In this document: positions 17,020-25,923 of the stretch, piece after piece
Numbering within the stretch: position 1 is the first letter of the stretch
Layout of the letters: each line of letters begins with the position of its first letter
Assembly (NCBI RefSeq): GCF_027213945.1
Contig: NZ_JAPWGW010000001.1
Location: 620,001-684,000, forward strand
Direction: 5' to 3'
From: Henriciella marina
Lineage (GTDB): Bacteria > Pseudomonadota > Alphaproteobacteria > Caulobacterales > Hyphomonadaceae
Length of the DNA: 64,000 nucleotides
Notes under the pieces: model-generated
The model's database searches: none
What the model saw: the letters and a program-made list of their open reading frames with translations, nothing else
Told to the model about the DNA's origin: nothing
Position numbers and translations under genes: made by a program

Positions 17020-18104
17020 GGTTTGGGCAGGTAGCCCGCCTCCTGAAACCAGGCGAACCATTTGGCGAACATGGCTTCGGTGTCGATCACCTCGGTCAAG
17101 CCCGACTGGCGAAGCTTTATCGTCGAGACGATGGCGGGCGGAAGCTGACCTTCGAGCCCGGATGCCATGGTGAAGTCGATATAATGGTGAGACTCACCGA
17201 GCAGGGCTTTCAGGTTCGGTTCGGTAAGGCCGTGTTTCTCAGCGAGCGCAGCCCAAGCCTCTGACTGGCTTTCGAGCCATGCGCCCGCCTGCATCGGGCG
17301 TTCCTCGCCGACCTCCATGCCGAGCGCGGCCGCAATGGCGGGCCAGACCCCGCGCCAGGTGAAGACATCGCCATTGGTGACGTTGAAGATCTGGTTCTGA
17401 GCAGCCTCGCTCTCACCAGCCCAAGAGATGGCGCGGGCGACGAGGTCTGCATCCGCCGCTTCGAGGACGGTGTGTGCGCCGCCGGGGAAGTGCAGCGGCT
17501 CGCTCCTCTCTTTCAGCAGCGCGCCATAGGCGCCGATGGCCGGGATGAGGTTCATGGCCGCGCCGGTTGCCTCACCGAAGATGATCTGCGGGCGGAAGAT
17601 GCTCCATGACCAGTCCGCGCCGGTGGCGGCCTCGCGCAGATATGCCTCCTGTTTCCAGTAGAAATTCTCATGCTCGACTTCGGAGCGGTCCTCTCGCGCG
17701 GGGGTCTCGATGGGGCGGATGTGCGCGCCATAGGCCTTGGTGCCCTGCAGGATGGAGACGTGGCGGAGGGACTTCGCGCTCTCCATGAGAGGCTGAATCA
17801 GATTGCGCAGCATCGCATCATTCGTGTCGATCTGATCGGCTTCGCGCCAGCCAGCGATGAGGCCGGGCTTCTCGAACAGGGCCGCATAGACCAGGTGGGT
17901 GACGTCGCCGTGCTGGCGCGCGAAGGCCGCGCAGGCGTCAGCGTCCATAAGATCGAGGCTTACATGGGCCGCGCCATAGGTCTCGCGCGGCGTGCGGCGG
18001 CTGATCGCGATCGTTTCGACGCCTTGGCTGGCGAAATGCTTCATCGCAGCGAGGCCGACGACGCCCGTCGCACCAGCGACGAGGACTTTCTTGCGCTCCG
18101 TCAT
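17016..18104 (-). CDS. PRISE-like short-chain reductase (SDR superfamily)
   Basis: A 362-residue NAD(P)-dependent reductase of the extended/atypical SDR class. The nucleotide motif is VLVAGATGVVGLAAM, followed by an AISRRT cofactor-specificity loop. An NFYWKQEAYL segment near residue 125 corresponds to the NFYY motif of progesterone 5-beta-reductase/iridoid synthase-like enzymes, which reduce enone carbonyl substrates. The natural substrate in bacteria is generally unknown. The start at 18104 was chosen over the longer frame because GGAGG precedes it at proper spacing. That ribosome binding site is inside a 9-bp inverted repeat. Confidence 0.85.
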   Translation of the reverse strand: MTERKKVLVAGATGVVGLAAMKHFASQGVETIAISRRTPRETYGAAHVSLDLMDADACAAFARQHGDVTHLVYAALFEKPGLIAGWREADQIDTNDAMLRNLIQPLMESAKSLRHVSILQGTKAYGAHIRPIETPAREDRSEVEHENFYWKQEAYLREAATGADWSWSIFRPQIIFGEATGAAMNLIPAIGAYGALLKERSEPLHFPGGAHTVLEAADADLVARAISWAGESEAAQNQIFNVTNGDVFTWRGVWPAIAAALGMEVGEERPMQAGAWLESQSEAWAALAEKHGLTEPNLKALLGESHHYIDFTMASGLEGQLPPAIVSTIKLRQSGLTEVIDTEAMFAKWFAWFQEAGYLPKP

Positions 18105-18105
18105 A

Positions 18106-18146
18106 TTTCCTCCATTGGCCTCTTTCGTTTTGGCTGTTGGAGGAAA
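18106..18146 (-). promoter_or_regulatory. Inverted repeat enclosing the ribosome binding site of the PRISE-like gene
   Basis: TTTCCTCCA (18106-18114) and TGGAGGAAA (18138-18146) are perfect 9-bp complements separated by 23 bases, some of which extend the pairing imperfectly. On the minus strand the 3' arm contains the GGAGGA site of the gene starting at 18104, so a folded leader would hide it. There is no U-run, which argues against a terminator. Confidence 0.45.
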
Positions 18147-18194
18147 CATGGCGGAGCGATGCGCACACGGCCACCCCTGCCGCCGGGGAGAGGC

Positions 18195-20477
18195 CTAGAA
18201 GTTGAGCTTCGCCGCAACCCCGTACTGGCGAGGATCAGAGCGGAATGTGTTGTAGCCGATGAAGCCATAGCCGGAGATGGCAACGTCCTCGTCCGTCAGG
18301 TTGCGCCCCCACAGGCTGAGCTCGAGGCCCCGCGTGTCGAGATAGAGCGTCGCGCTGGCGTCCACCGTGGCATAGCAATCCTGACTGCGCGCATCGAGAC
18401 CCTCGGCGTCGAGATAGTATTTGCTCTTGGCTTTCGCATTCGCCTGAATGGCTGCGCGGCGATTGTCTGTGAGCTGCCATTCCTGACGGATGCCAAGGGT
18501 GGCCGAAAGCTCCGGCGCGAAGGGCAGCGGGTTGCCGTCAAAGAGCGCGGCGTTGCCGGCGGTGTTGCTGGTTTGCTCAATTTCGGTTTCGAGCCAGGTG
18601 ATGCTGGCAGTCAGATCGAGGCCGTCTAGCGGTGACCAGCGTGTGTCGGCTTCGACGCCGTAGGACACCGCCTCATCGAGGTTCGAGAGCGAGTTCGACG
18701 TGATCTGGCTGCCATCCGGCAGGTCGAAGGATACGAAGATGCGCGCCTGCGGGGCGTCATAGTCCTGATAGAAGGCCGCTGCGTTGAAGGCAAAATTGCC
18801 ACGCGCGGTCTTGAAGCCCGCCTCATAGGAGGTCACGGTTTCGGCGCCGAACAGACCTTCATCCTGCCAGTTGGTCGCATTGTTCTGGACCTCACCATTG
18901 AAGCCGCCGCTCTTGTAGCCATTGGCAACCGAGGCATAGATCGATGTGTCCGGCAAAAGCGCATAGCGAAGCGCGGCATTGCCAGTGAACTTGTTCTCTT
19001 CGAGGGCATTTTGCCCGACCGCGCCGCCAAGACCATCGCGATTGTTCAGGCCGCGCGTGCCGTCGGTGAAGATGTGCTGGCCATAGCCGCTGCCTTCGAT
19101 GTCCTCGTAGGTGTAGCGCGCGCCGAGCGTCAGGGTGAGGCGGTCTGAAAGATCAAAGTCATTATAGGTGAACAGGGCGGCGGTGGTCCGCTCCTGCCCA
19201 ATATGGGTGAGTAGGGAGACAGCTGTGAGCGGTGAGACGGGGTCAGGCCCCACGCGGCCCGCCGTGCCGACATAGGGACAGGTCCCCGCAAGTGTCTGCG
19301 GATCGAGCTGTCCGCACCAGATGAGATAATCCTGCGAAAAGTCCTCAAAGGCGAGGTGGCCGCCGACAAGCACGCGGGCGCGGTCAAACTCACGCGCGGC
19401 GCGCACTTCCTGGCTGAGCTGCAGGAAAGAACGGTCATAGCTGAGATTGGCGTTGAGGTTCGGATTGCCGAAAGGCGCGGGCGTGCCGTCGAAATCAAAG
19501 CCGTAGTCCTGCCCATAACCTTCAAGCGCCGAGAGCGAATAGAGCGACCACGCCCCGACAGTCGTCTCGCCCTCGAGCGCAAACCCGTAGAACTCATTGT
19601 CAGTGTCTTTGAGGCCAAGACCTTCGGACGAGATCTCATGGTCGCCAACGTTCAGGCTGTCATTGCGCGGGGTCGTGTTGATGCCCTTGTCTTCTTCAAA
19701 ATGGCCGCGCAGCAGGAGCGTTGAGCCACCGGGTGCCTCATAGAGAAGCTGGCCGCGAAGGCCGAACTCATCGCGCTTACCGCCTGCCGCATCCGGGCCG
19801 CGCGGAATGGCCGGGTCCGTCTGAACATTATCGAGGGCCGGGTCCTGCGAGAGGTAGCGGCCCGCGACGCGGTAAGAGAGACGGTCGGTCAGCGCGGCGC
19901 CACCAGCCCCTGAAAGATCGATCCGGTTGAAATTGCCGTATGAGGCGCGGATGTAGCCCTCCTGATCCTGGCTTGGCCGCGTGCTGATGAAGTTGATCGC
20001 GCCCGAAGAGGCATTGCGACCGTAGAGCGTGCCCTGCGGGCCTTTCAGCACCTCCGCGCGGGCAAGATCATAGAGAAAGAGGCTGGTCTGGACGTTCGTC
20101 GAGAGAAAGACGCCGTCCGAATAGATGGCGGCGGCGGTCGGCGTCAGCGCCTGATGGTCGACGGCGCCGATGCCGCGGATCTGGAAGGCGACCTGTGAGC
20201 CATTGGCGACGGCCGCTTCGACACCGGTAAGGTATTGCGTGACGCCTTCGGCACCGTCCAGCGTGGAAGCCTTTTCAGCAATCTCGCCCGCCAGCACGGT
20301 GACGCTGGCTGGAATGTCGAGCGTCGACTCTTCGCGCCGCGTCGCTGTGACGGCGACCGTCTCCAGCTTGCGGACGTTGTCTTCGTTGTCAGGGCCTGTC
20401 TGGGCGGCGGCCGGGCCGGCGCAAAAAGCAAGGCAGACGGACGCGAGGCAGGCGCGCCGGAATGTCGAGATACGCAT
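18195..20477 (-). CDS. TonB-dependent outer-membrane receptor
   Basis: A 760-residue outer-membrane beta-barrel importer. Residues 1-26 form a signal peptide (ending AGPAAAQ). A TonB box-like ETVAVTATRREES follows near residue 37, then a plug domain (IPASVTVLAGEIAEKAST, RGIGAVDHQ, VLKGPQGTLYGRNASSGAINF). The barrel ends YGVAAKLNF with a terminal phenylalanine, as required by the BAM complex. The plug signature LKGPQGTLYGRNA is typical of the large sphingomonad/Hyphomonas-type receptor group with unknown substrates. No cobalamin riboswitch was recognised upstream. A longer upstream frame was rejected. Confidence 0.94.
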   Translation of the reverse strand: MRISTFRRACLASVCLAFCAGPAAAQTGPDNEDNVRKLETVAVTATRREESTLDIPASVTVLAGEIAEKASTLDGAEGVTQYLTGVEAAVANGSQVAFQIRGIGAVDHQALTPTAAAIYSDGVFLSTNVQTSLFLYDLARAEVLKGPQGTLYGRNASSGAINFISTRPSQDQEGYIRASYGNFNRIDLSGAGGAALTDRLSYRVAGRYLSQDPALDNVQTDPAIPRGPDAAGGKRDEFGLRGQLLYEAPGGSTLLLRGHFEEDKGINTTPRNDSLNVGDHEISSEGLGLKDTDNEFYGFALEGETTVGAWSLYSLSALEGYGQDYGFDFDGTPAPFGNPNLNANLSYDRSFLQLSQEVRAAREFDRARVLVGGHLAFEDFSQDYLIWCGQLDPQTLAGTCPYVGTAGRVGPDPVSPLTAVSLLTHIGQERTTAALFTYNDFDLSDRLTLTLGARYTYEDIEGSGYGQHIFTDGTRGLNNRDGLGGAVGQNALEENKFTGNAALRYALLPDTSIYASVANGYKSGGFNGEVQNNATNWQDEGLFGAETVTSYEAGFKTARGNFAFNAAAFYQDYDAPQARIFVSFDLPDGSQITSNSLSNLDEAVSYGVEADTRWSPLDGLDLTASITWLETEIEQTSNTAGNAALFDGNPLPFAPELSATLGIRQEWQLTDNRRAAIQANAKAKSKYYLDAEGLDARSQDCYATVDASATLYLDTRGLELSLWGRNLTDEDVAISGYGFIGYNTFRSDPRQYGVAAKLNF

Positions 20478-20669
20478 GTAAGAAACCCTCTGGGAGAAAC
20501 TGTACCGGAGAGGGGCGATCTGGCGCCGCCCACTCAAGGCGAGGGGCTTAGCGCGGGCAGTTTTACGGTCAACTCAACGAGCCAATTAGCACTGCTAAGG
20601 GCTGCGGACTGCGCACGACATCGATGCCCGAAACGGGCATGAAATCACTTTGTCGATATTGAGAAATAT

Positions 20670-20744
20670 TGGAGCGGGCGATGAGATTCGAACTCACGAC
20701 CCCAACCTTGGCAAGGTTGTGCTCTACCCCTGAGCTACGCCCGC
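20670..20744 (-). tRNA. tRNA-Gly (anticodon GCC)
   Basis: Read on the minus strand, the acceptor GCGGGCG pairs with CGCCCGC, the D arm contains TAGCTCAGGGGTAGAGCA, the anticodon loop is TTGCCAA within an ACCTT/AAGGT stem, and the T arm is TGAGTTCGAATCTCA. The 3' CCA is encoded. The gene lies alone in the 480-base gap between the TonB receptor and a DUF6065-like gene. Confidence 0.97.
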
Positions 20745-20908
20745 GTCCTATAGGGTAGCTGGCCGACTTGCGCCGATCAGCGAGAGACGGGCTTTAAGCG
20801 CAAATAGGATCAGGGTGCAAGGGGGATTTTCAGGCGGGAGGTGTAATCGGTGTTCTTGGGCCCCGGTAAAGCCGAGGCAATTCGCGCTAGATTGACGTAA
20901 GCGATGCC

Positions 20909-20943
20909 GCCCTCGTCCTTCGGCTTCGCTCAGGATGAGGGCG
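20909..20943. repeat. Intergenic palindromic repeat
   Basis: CGCCCTCGTCCT and AGGATGAGGGCG form an almost perfect inverted repeat around TCGGCTTCGCTC. It is the same general family as the CTTCG..CTCAGGA blocks at 885-984 and 59949-60033, here placed just after the stop of the DUF6065-like gene, where it could act as a 3' mRNA stabiliser. Confidence 0.6.
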
Positions 20944-20955
20944 TCGTGTTCGGGC

Positions 20956-21690
20956 CTACACGTCTTTCGGTGGCTTCAGGCGGCGCTTGGTCTGGTGGGC
21001 GTCGGCCTTGTCGCCGGTGACTTTCTCGCCGCGCATATAGTGGCGCTGCCAGCCAGCCTTCACCGTGTCCTGATCGCGCGCTTCAAGCTTTTCCAGAAAG
21101 CCGCTCCGGCTCTTATTCCAGGCAAGGTAGTCGTCCTGGAGCTGTTTGTTGGAGGATAGAAGTTTGCGCTCTGGCTGGATCTGTTCGGTCTTGCCGTGTT
21201 CGAAGGGCATGACGAAACAGAAGGGTTCACCCTTCTTGAAGACGACTTCGCCGGGGCGCGTCATCTGCCAGTTCATGGTGAAGGGGAAAGGCAGCCAGTC
21301 AGTCTCTACAAGGCCTGTCAGCGGCTGGATGCCATCCTTGAAATAGTTTGGCGGGCCAGTGGTCCAGACGCCCCAGCCTGGCGGGGTGCGGAAAAGGTGA
21401 CCGGTATGGAAGGTCACGATACCGCGCCGGAAATGACTGTCTGCGAAGGACGGAATAGCCGCCGGGTCGCCCGTCGTGAACAGCTTCAGCGAATAGTCAT
21501 GCTCGCCGCCATCCCAGATGATCTTGATGTCCATCGGGCAGAGGATTTCCCAGCCGGTGGAGTTCGCCATGGTGAGCGGCAGGCAGCGATAGGGATGGCG
21601 GTCCGGGAACTTGTCCATCCAGTCGCGCTGGGACACGCCTGGCCTGATCTCAGGGGCGACATTGTAGATCTTGTAGCATTCAAGCTCCAT
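20956..21690 (-). CDS. DUF6065-like conserved protein
   Basis: A 244-residue soluble protein, rich in aromatic residues and proline, with no signal or membrane segment. Distinct stretches are YRCLPLTMANSTGWEI, IPSFADSHFRRGIVTFHTGHLFRT, GVWTTGPPNYFKDGIQPLTG and EPFCFVMPF. I associate this pattern with the DUF6065 family of unknown function, from memory only. The C-terminus is basic and charged. It is an orphan on the minus strand with no operon partner; it diverges from proX with 88 bases between starts. Confidence 0.65.
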   Translation of the reverse strand: MELECYKIYNVAPEIRPGVSQRDWMDKFPDRHPYRCLPLTMANSTGWEILCPMDIKIIWDGGEHDYSLKLFTTGDPAAIPSFADSHFRRGIVTFHTGHLFRTPPGWGVWTTGPPNYFKDGIQPLTGLVETDWLPFPFTMNWQMTRPGEVVFKKGEPFCFVMPFEHGKTEQIQPERKLLSSNKQLQDDYLAWNKSRSGFLEKLEARDQDTVKAGWQRHYMRGEKVTGDKADAHQTKRRLKPPKDV

Positions 21691-21778
21691 GTGGAGCCTC
21701 CTTGTCCTTGTCCTTGGGCCGGGCTTTTGCGCGCGCCGCGTACTTGACGCCTGCGCCCTGATTGCCTGAAAGACCGCT

Positions 21779-22288
21779 ATGCCCGCAAGCCCTGACGACC
21801 TCTTTGCCTATCTCGACCAGCTCGGCCTCGGCCATGAAACGCGCTGGCACGAGGCGACCTTCACCGTGGAAGAAGGGCGCGAGCTGAAAGAGACGATGCC
21901 GGGCGGGCATACGAAGAATTTGTTCATGAAGGACAAGGACGGGGTCATCGTCCTCATCTCGGCGCATGCAGACAGCGAGCTGAGGCTGAACCAGCTGCAC
22001 AAGCTGATCGGGACACGGCGCCTGTCCTTTGCGAGCGGCGAGCTGATGGAAGAGCTACTCGGCGTAACGCCCGGCTCTGTCACTGGCTTCGCGCTGATGA
22101 ACGACAAGGATCAAAAGGTCCGCTTCATCGTCGATGCGGCCCTGATGGCGTTCGACACGCTGAATTTCCATCCGCTGGTGAATACCGGCACGACGGCCAT
22201 TTCACGCGACGATTTCAAGCGGTTCGTTGAGGCGACCGGTCATGACCTCACCGTGGTGGACTTTGCAGCTCTCCTGCCAGACGAATAA
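21779..22288 (+). CDS. proX: Prolyl-tRNA editing protein ProX (YbaK/INS-like)
   Basis: A free-standing editing-domain protein that deacylates alanyl-tRNA(Pro) made in error by ProRS. The 169 residues show the YbaK/INS-type pattern: GGHTKNLFMKDKDG (the lysine of the active site is in this KNLF segment), VLISAHADSELRLNQL, SFASGELMEELLGVTPGSVTGFALMND and a closing FHPLVNTGTTAISRDDFKRF. It opens a run of small housekeeping genes on the plus strand (cnoX, LON domain, Trm112, DUF971). Alphaproteobacterial ProRS often lacks its own editing insertion, which explains a separate enzyme. Confidence 0.93.
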   Translation: MPASPDDLFAYLDQLGLGHETRWHEATFTVEEGRELKETMPGGHTKNLFMKDKDGVIVLISAHADSELRLNQLHKLIGTRRLSFASGELMEELLGVTPGSVTGFALMNDKDQKVRFIVDAALMAFDTLNFHPLVNTGTTAISRDDFKRFVEATGHDLTVVDFAALLPDE

Positions 22289-22366
22289 GCCCGCATGGGG
22301 GATGTTGTTTTTTCCGCGCCGAAGACCCAAGTTCCGCGTCAGAAAATTCCGAAAGGCGAAAGCGAA

Positions 22367-23275
22367 ATGGAAGACATCACCATTGGGCCAGCCGGCGGCG
22401 CTGGCGGCAATATCAAGGACTCCACCGACCAGGACTTCATGGCCGATGTGGTCGAGGCGTCCAAGCAGGCGCCAGTACTGGTCGACTTCTGGGCACCATG
22501 GTGTGGCCCGTGTAAGTCGCTGACCCCGGTTCTGGAGAAAGTGGTCAACGAGCAGCAAGGCAAGGTCAAACTCGTCAAGGTCAACATTGACGAGAACCCG
22601 GGCATTGCAGGCCAGCTTGGCGTGCGATCCATTCCGGCTGTTTTCGCCTTCGATAATGGCCGCCCGGTCGATGCCTTTCAGGGCGCGCTTCCTGAGAGCC
22701 AGCTGAAGCAGTTCATCGAAAAGCTGCTCGGCGGGACCGATGAAGGCCAGCAGATCCAGGAAGCGATCGAGCATGCAGACGGGCTTTTGCAGGCCGGTGA
22801 TGCCGGTCAGGCCGCACAGATCTATGGCGCGATCATCGAACGCGACCCGAAGAACATCCCGGCAATCGTTGGCTTGGCGCGTTGCTATCTCGCCAATGAC
22901 GACCCGGACCGCGCCTCGCAAATCCTCGACATGGCTGGCCCTGACCGCCAGATGGATCCGGCGATCAAGAGCGTGCGCACGGCAATCGAGCTGATGGCTG
23001 ACGCGCCTAAGGATAGCGAGCTCGACGCGCTGATCGACAAGGTCACTGCGGACCGGGCAAATCACGCGCTTCGCCTTGAGCTTGCCGAAGCGTTAATGGC
23101 GCGTGGGCGCAACAAGGAAGCGGCCGACCACCTTCTGAAGATCCTCTCGGATGATCTTGAGTGGGGAGAGGGCAAGGCGAAAGCCAAGCTGCTCGAATTG
23201 TTCGAGGCTGCAGGCCCTAAAGACCCCGCCACTATTGAGGGTCGCAGGCGCCTGTCCTCATTGATGTTCGCCTAA
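22367..23275 (+). CDS. cnoX: Thioredoxin-fold TPR co-chaperone (CnoX/YbbN type)
   Basis: A 302-residue protein with an N-terminal thioredoxin domain (VLVDFWAPWCGPCKSLTP, cysteines 46 and 49) and a C-terminal TPR-like region from about residue 140 (AGDAGQAAQIYGAII, AIVGLARCYLANDDPDRA, RLELAEALMARGRNKEAADHLL). This is the CnoX/YbbN layout, a redox-linked holdase that hands clients to GroEL and DnaK. Unlike E. coli CnoX, both active-site cysteines are kept, so thiol-disulfide activity is expected. ATG at 22367 is chosen; an ATG at 22295 would add 24 residues of no recognised homology. Confidence 0.9.
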   Translation: MEDITIGPAGGAGGNIKDSTDQDFMADVVEASKQAPVLVDFWAPWCGPCKSLTPVLEKVVNEQQGKVKLVKVNIDENPGIAGQLGVRSIPAVFAFDNGRPVDAFQGALPESQLKQFIEKLLGGTDEGQQIQEAIEHADGLLQAGDAGQAAQIYGAIIERDPKNIPAIVGLARCYLANDDPDRASQILDMAGPDRQMDPAIKSVRTAIELMADAPKDSELDALIDKVTADRANHALRLELAEALMARGRNKEAADHLLKILSDDLEWGEGKAKAKLLELFEAAGPKDPATIEGRRRLSSLMFA

Positions 23276-23336
23276 GGCCTCGACATCGTCTGTCGGCGCG
23301 CCATGTCCTCAGTCTGGACGGGAAAGGGCCTGACAT

Positions 23337-23987
23337 ATGATGAGGCATGGCTACAGGAAGGTAGAAGACCTGCCGGAAACGCTCGCCGTTTTTCCGCTTA
23401 CGGGCGCGTTGTTGTTTCCGCGCTGGTCTCTGCCGCTCAACATTTTTGAGCCGCGTTATCTGAACATGATTGATGACGCGCTATCAGGCTCTCGTCTGAT
23501 TGGCATGATCCAGCCGGTTGGGGGCGACAAGATACATCCGAAACTGGCCGGCGTTGGCTGTGCCGGGCGGCTGACGAGCTATTCGGAGACGGATGACGGG
23601 CGCTATCTGATCAGCCTGACGGGAATCTGCCGCTTCAGGCTTCGCAGCGAACTCGATGTCACGTCGCCCTATCGGCAGGTGGCGCCCGACTGGTCTCCCT
23701 ATGCGGACGACCTTGCTGAGCCTGATCTTGATAATCTGCCGGATCGGCAAAAGCTGGCCAGCGCCCTCAAGAAGTACGTGGCGAGCCATGCAATGGACGT
23801 CGACTGGGATGCTGTCGAAAGCGCACCGATAGAGACACTTGTCCATGCACTGTCAGCCGGGTGCCCGTTCGCGCCGATGGAAAAGCAGGCACTGCTCGAG
23901 GCCAACACGGTCGCGGCGCGGTGCCGCGCCCTGATCGCTCTGCTTGACATGGACGCGCCCGGTGATGATTCCTCGACACTCCAATGA
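23337..23987 (+). CDS. LON N-terminal (substrate-binding) domain protein
   Basis: A 216-residue protein consisting only of a Lon N-domain: [38 protein letters not shown] is replaced here by shorter landmarks [12 protein letters not shown] and [13 protein letters not shown], then [27 protein letters not shown] and a helical C-terminal part. There is no ATPase or protease domain. Such proteins are widespread in proteobacteria and are presumed to bind substrates. Its stop overlaps the next start as ATGA. Confidence 0.9.
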   Translation: MMRHGYRKVEDLPETLAVFPLTGALLFPRWSLPLNIFEPRYLNMIDDALSGSRLIGMIQPVGGDKIHPKLAGVGCAGRLTSYSETDDGRYLISLTGICRFRLRSELDVTSPYRQVAPDWSPYADDLAEPDLDNLPDRQKLASALKKYVASHAMDVDWDAVESAPIETLVHALSAGCPFAPMEKQALLEANTVAARCRALIALLDMDAPGDDSSTLQ

Positions 23988-24202
23988 CGAGTGAAACCGA
24001 GATCCACGTGACTGAGACAAAGACCGATCCGCGCCTGCTGGAGCAGCTGATCTGCCCGGTCACACGTACGCCGCTGACTTATGATCGTGAGCGTCAGGAG
24101 CTTGTCTCCAAGCGTGCGGGGCTGGCCTATCCGATCCGCGACGGCTTGCCCATCATGCTGGAAAACGAGGCGCGCGTGCTCGATGAGGCGACCGGCAAAT
24201 GA
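23984..24202 (+). CDS. Trm112 family protein
   Basis: A 72-residue protein with the Trm112/UPF0434 core [17 protein letters not shown] and [18 protein letters not shown]. In yeast Trm112 activates methyltransferases; bacterial members are presumed similar. Only one of the usual zinc-ribbon cysteines (ICP) is present, so this copy probably does not bind zinc. It overlaps both neighbours by 4 bases (ATGA). Confidence 0.9.
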   Translation: MTSETEIHVTETKTDPRLLEQLICPVTRTPLTYDRERQELVSKRAGLAYPIRDGLPIMLENEARVLDEATGK

Positions 24203-24501
24203 GTGTGATGCCGTGGCCGCAGGAGCTGCGGTTCCGCAAGGGGGCTGCAGAGCTTTCCATCACGTTCGAGGACGGGCTGGACGCTGCCATTCCCTATAAG
24301 CGCCTGCGCGAGGAGAGCCCTTCCGCAGAAGTGCGCGGTCATGGATCAGGCCCGCGCCCACCTCAGCCACCGGTGCCTGACGATATCTCCGTCACCAAGG
24401 CTGACCCTGTCGGACGCTATGCCGTGCGGATCCATTTCAGCGACGGCCATTCCAGCGGGCTTTACACCTGGCAGCATCTGCGCGATCTCGCAGCCGCTTA
24501 G
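24199..24501 (+). CDS. DUF971 family protein (GBBH-like N-terminal domain)
   Basis: A 100-residue protein with the DUF971 features: [17 protein letters not shown] near the start, [16 protein letters not shown], and the closing [23 protein letters not shown]. This is the small domain also found at the N-terminus of gamma-butyrobetaine hydroxylase. Linkage to ProX, LON and Trm112 genes is conserved in many alphaproteobacteria as far as I recall. The stop shares a TTAG with the convergent UbiH-type gene. Confidence 0.92.
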   Translation: MSVMPWPQELRFRKGAAELSITFEDGLDAAIPYKRLREESPSAEVRGHGSGPRPPQPPVPDDISVTKADPVGRYAVRIHFSDGHSSGLYTWQHLRDLAAA

Positions 24502-25736
24502 CTTCCCGAAAATCTATATTGCATGAGCGGCGGGAGGTCTGGCGATGAAGCGCTGGCCAGCGCCGCCAGCCTGTGGCGCATCGGTGAGAGCGCGCTCGCC
24601 GCAAGCAGCCCAAGCGTGCGGACAGGCTTGGTCATCATCATGTCATTGGAGAACAACCGGTCAATGGCATCGAGCGCCAGAGACGCTGTGTTCGCGTCGA
24701 AGCGGCGTGCCGTTTCATAAAGGGAAAGCGACTGGGCTGCACCGATGTCGAGACCCGCGCGGTCACTGTTGACCAGAACTTCGTGCAGGGCTGCCACATC
24801 GCGGAAACCCTGATTGAGCCCTTGCCCGGCCAGCGGATTGATCCGTCGGGCAGCATCCCCGACCAGCGCGACCCGGTCGGCGACCATATGCTCTGCGATC
24901 TGCAGGATGAGCGGATAGGAGCCCATCGGCCCGTCAATCTTCATCTCGCCCGCAAATTCGGCAAAGCGGTGGTTCAGCTCCGCTTCGACCTCTTCCGGCG
25001 AGAGCTTGGCGAGCGCTTCAGGTGCGCCGCGCTTCATATACCAGGCGAGGTTCGCCCTATCTCCGCGCAGTGGCAGGGTGGCGAAGGGGCCTTCAGGGGT
25101 GAAGAGCTGGCGGGCGACGCCCTCATGCGGCTGGGACAGGATCACATTCGCTGCGAAGACGGACTTGCCGTAGTCACGGCCTTCGACGGTGATGCCTGCC
25201 GCATTGCGCACCGGGGAATTCATGCCGTCAGCGCCGACGAGAAGACGGGCCGTAATGGCGCTGCCGTCTTCGAGATGCACCGTGATGTGGCCGGGTTCGG
25301 CTTTCGCACCGCTGAAGCGGGCGGGCGCAAGCTTCTTGATCCGCTCTTCAGCTTCGACAGCCTTATCAAGCGCGGCCTGCAAGACGATTGCTTCAATCAT
25401 ATGGCCGAGCGTTTCGCCCTCTTCGCGGTGGATGAGGTCTTCGTCCCCGAAGAGGACCGACGGCGCGCCAAACCAGTGCGTGCCGCCATCGACTGCTTCC
25501 AGTCCGTGCAGCGGCTGGGTCTCTCCAGCGATATGTTCTGCAATGCCTATTGCAGTCAGCAGCCGCCAGCTGCCCGTCACCACCGCGAAGTTGCGGGTAT
25601 CGGGCCGCGCCTTTGCTGCTGGGTCGCGCGCATCGATCAGTGTGATGTCAAAGCCTGCGCCCGCAAGGGCCAGGGCGAGAGACGCGCCAGCCGGTCCAGC
25701 GCCGACGATTGCGATTTCGGTATCGAGGTGAGCCAT
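24498..25736 (-). CDS. UbiH/UbiF/COQ6-type FAD monooxygenase
   Basis: A 412-residue flavin hydroxylase of the ubiquinone pathway. FAD motifs are AIVGAGPAGASLALALAGAG (residues about 7-26), LLVGADGMNSPVRNAAGI in the middle, and the GD motif VALVGDAARRINPLAGQGLNQGFRD, which is the UbiH/COQ6 signature. Which ring position it hydroxylates cannot be read from sequence; alphaproteobacteria use different sets (UbiH, UbiL, UbiM). The start at 25736 gives MAHLDTEIAIVG; the longer frame adds an unlikely 30 residues. Confidence 0.93.
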   Translation of the reverse strand: MAHLDTEIAIVGAGPAGASLALALAGAGFDITLIDARDPAAKARPDTRNFAVVTGSWRLLTAIGIAEHIAGETQPLHGLEAVDGGTHWFGAPSVLFGDEDLIHREEGETLGHMIEAIVLQAALDKAVEAEERIKKLAPARFSGAKAEPGHITVHLEDGSAITARLLVGADGMNSPVRNAAGITVEGRDYGKSVFAANVILSQPHEGVARQLFTPEGPFATLPLRGDRANLAWYMKRGAPEALAKLSPEEVEAELNHRFAEFAGEMKIDGPMGSYPLILQIAEHMVADRVALVGDAARRINPLAGQGLNQGFRDVAALHEVLVNSDRAGLDIGAAQSLSLYETARRFDANTASLALDAIDRLFSNDMMMTKPVRTLGLLAASALSPMRHRLAALASASSPDLPPLMQYRFSGS

Positions 25737-25923
25737 TGATGAAAGACTTAGGATCACGGCTGCTTCCGGTCCAGAGGTGACGCAGAAGCGGGCTTTTGCG
25801 CCGCAGCGTGCACGATTTTTAGTCAAACGATGAAGCGCCCATTAAGTGCGCGCCCGCCGTGCTGGTGCGGAATGAGGCAAGTCCCTTTAGTCGGCCCGTC
25901 ATACCAATCAATGGGAGAAGGGC

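Noticed and set aside
20478-20669. Possible cobalamin riboswitch before the TonB-dependent receptor
   Set aside because: No B12-box-like core or supporting stems could be recognised, and the receptor group is not typical of vitamin B12 uptake.
22202-23065. 287-codon minus-strand open frame opposite cnoX
   Set aside because: The plus strand encodes a clear thioredoxin-TPR protein; no support for the antisense frame.
25737-25923. Sigma-54 / NtrC promoter before amtB
   Set aside because: A GG...GC pair is present, but spacing and flanks do not match the consensus well enough to claim.
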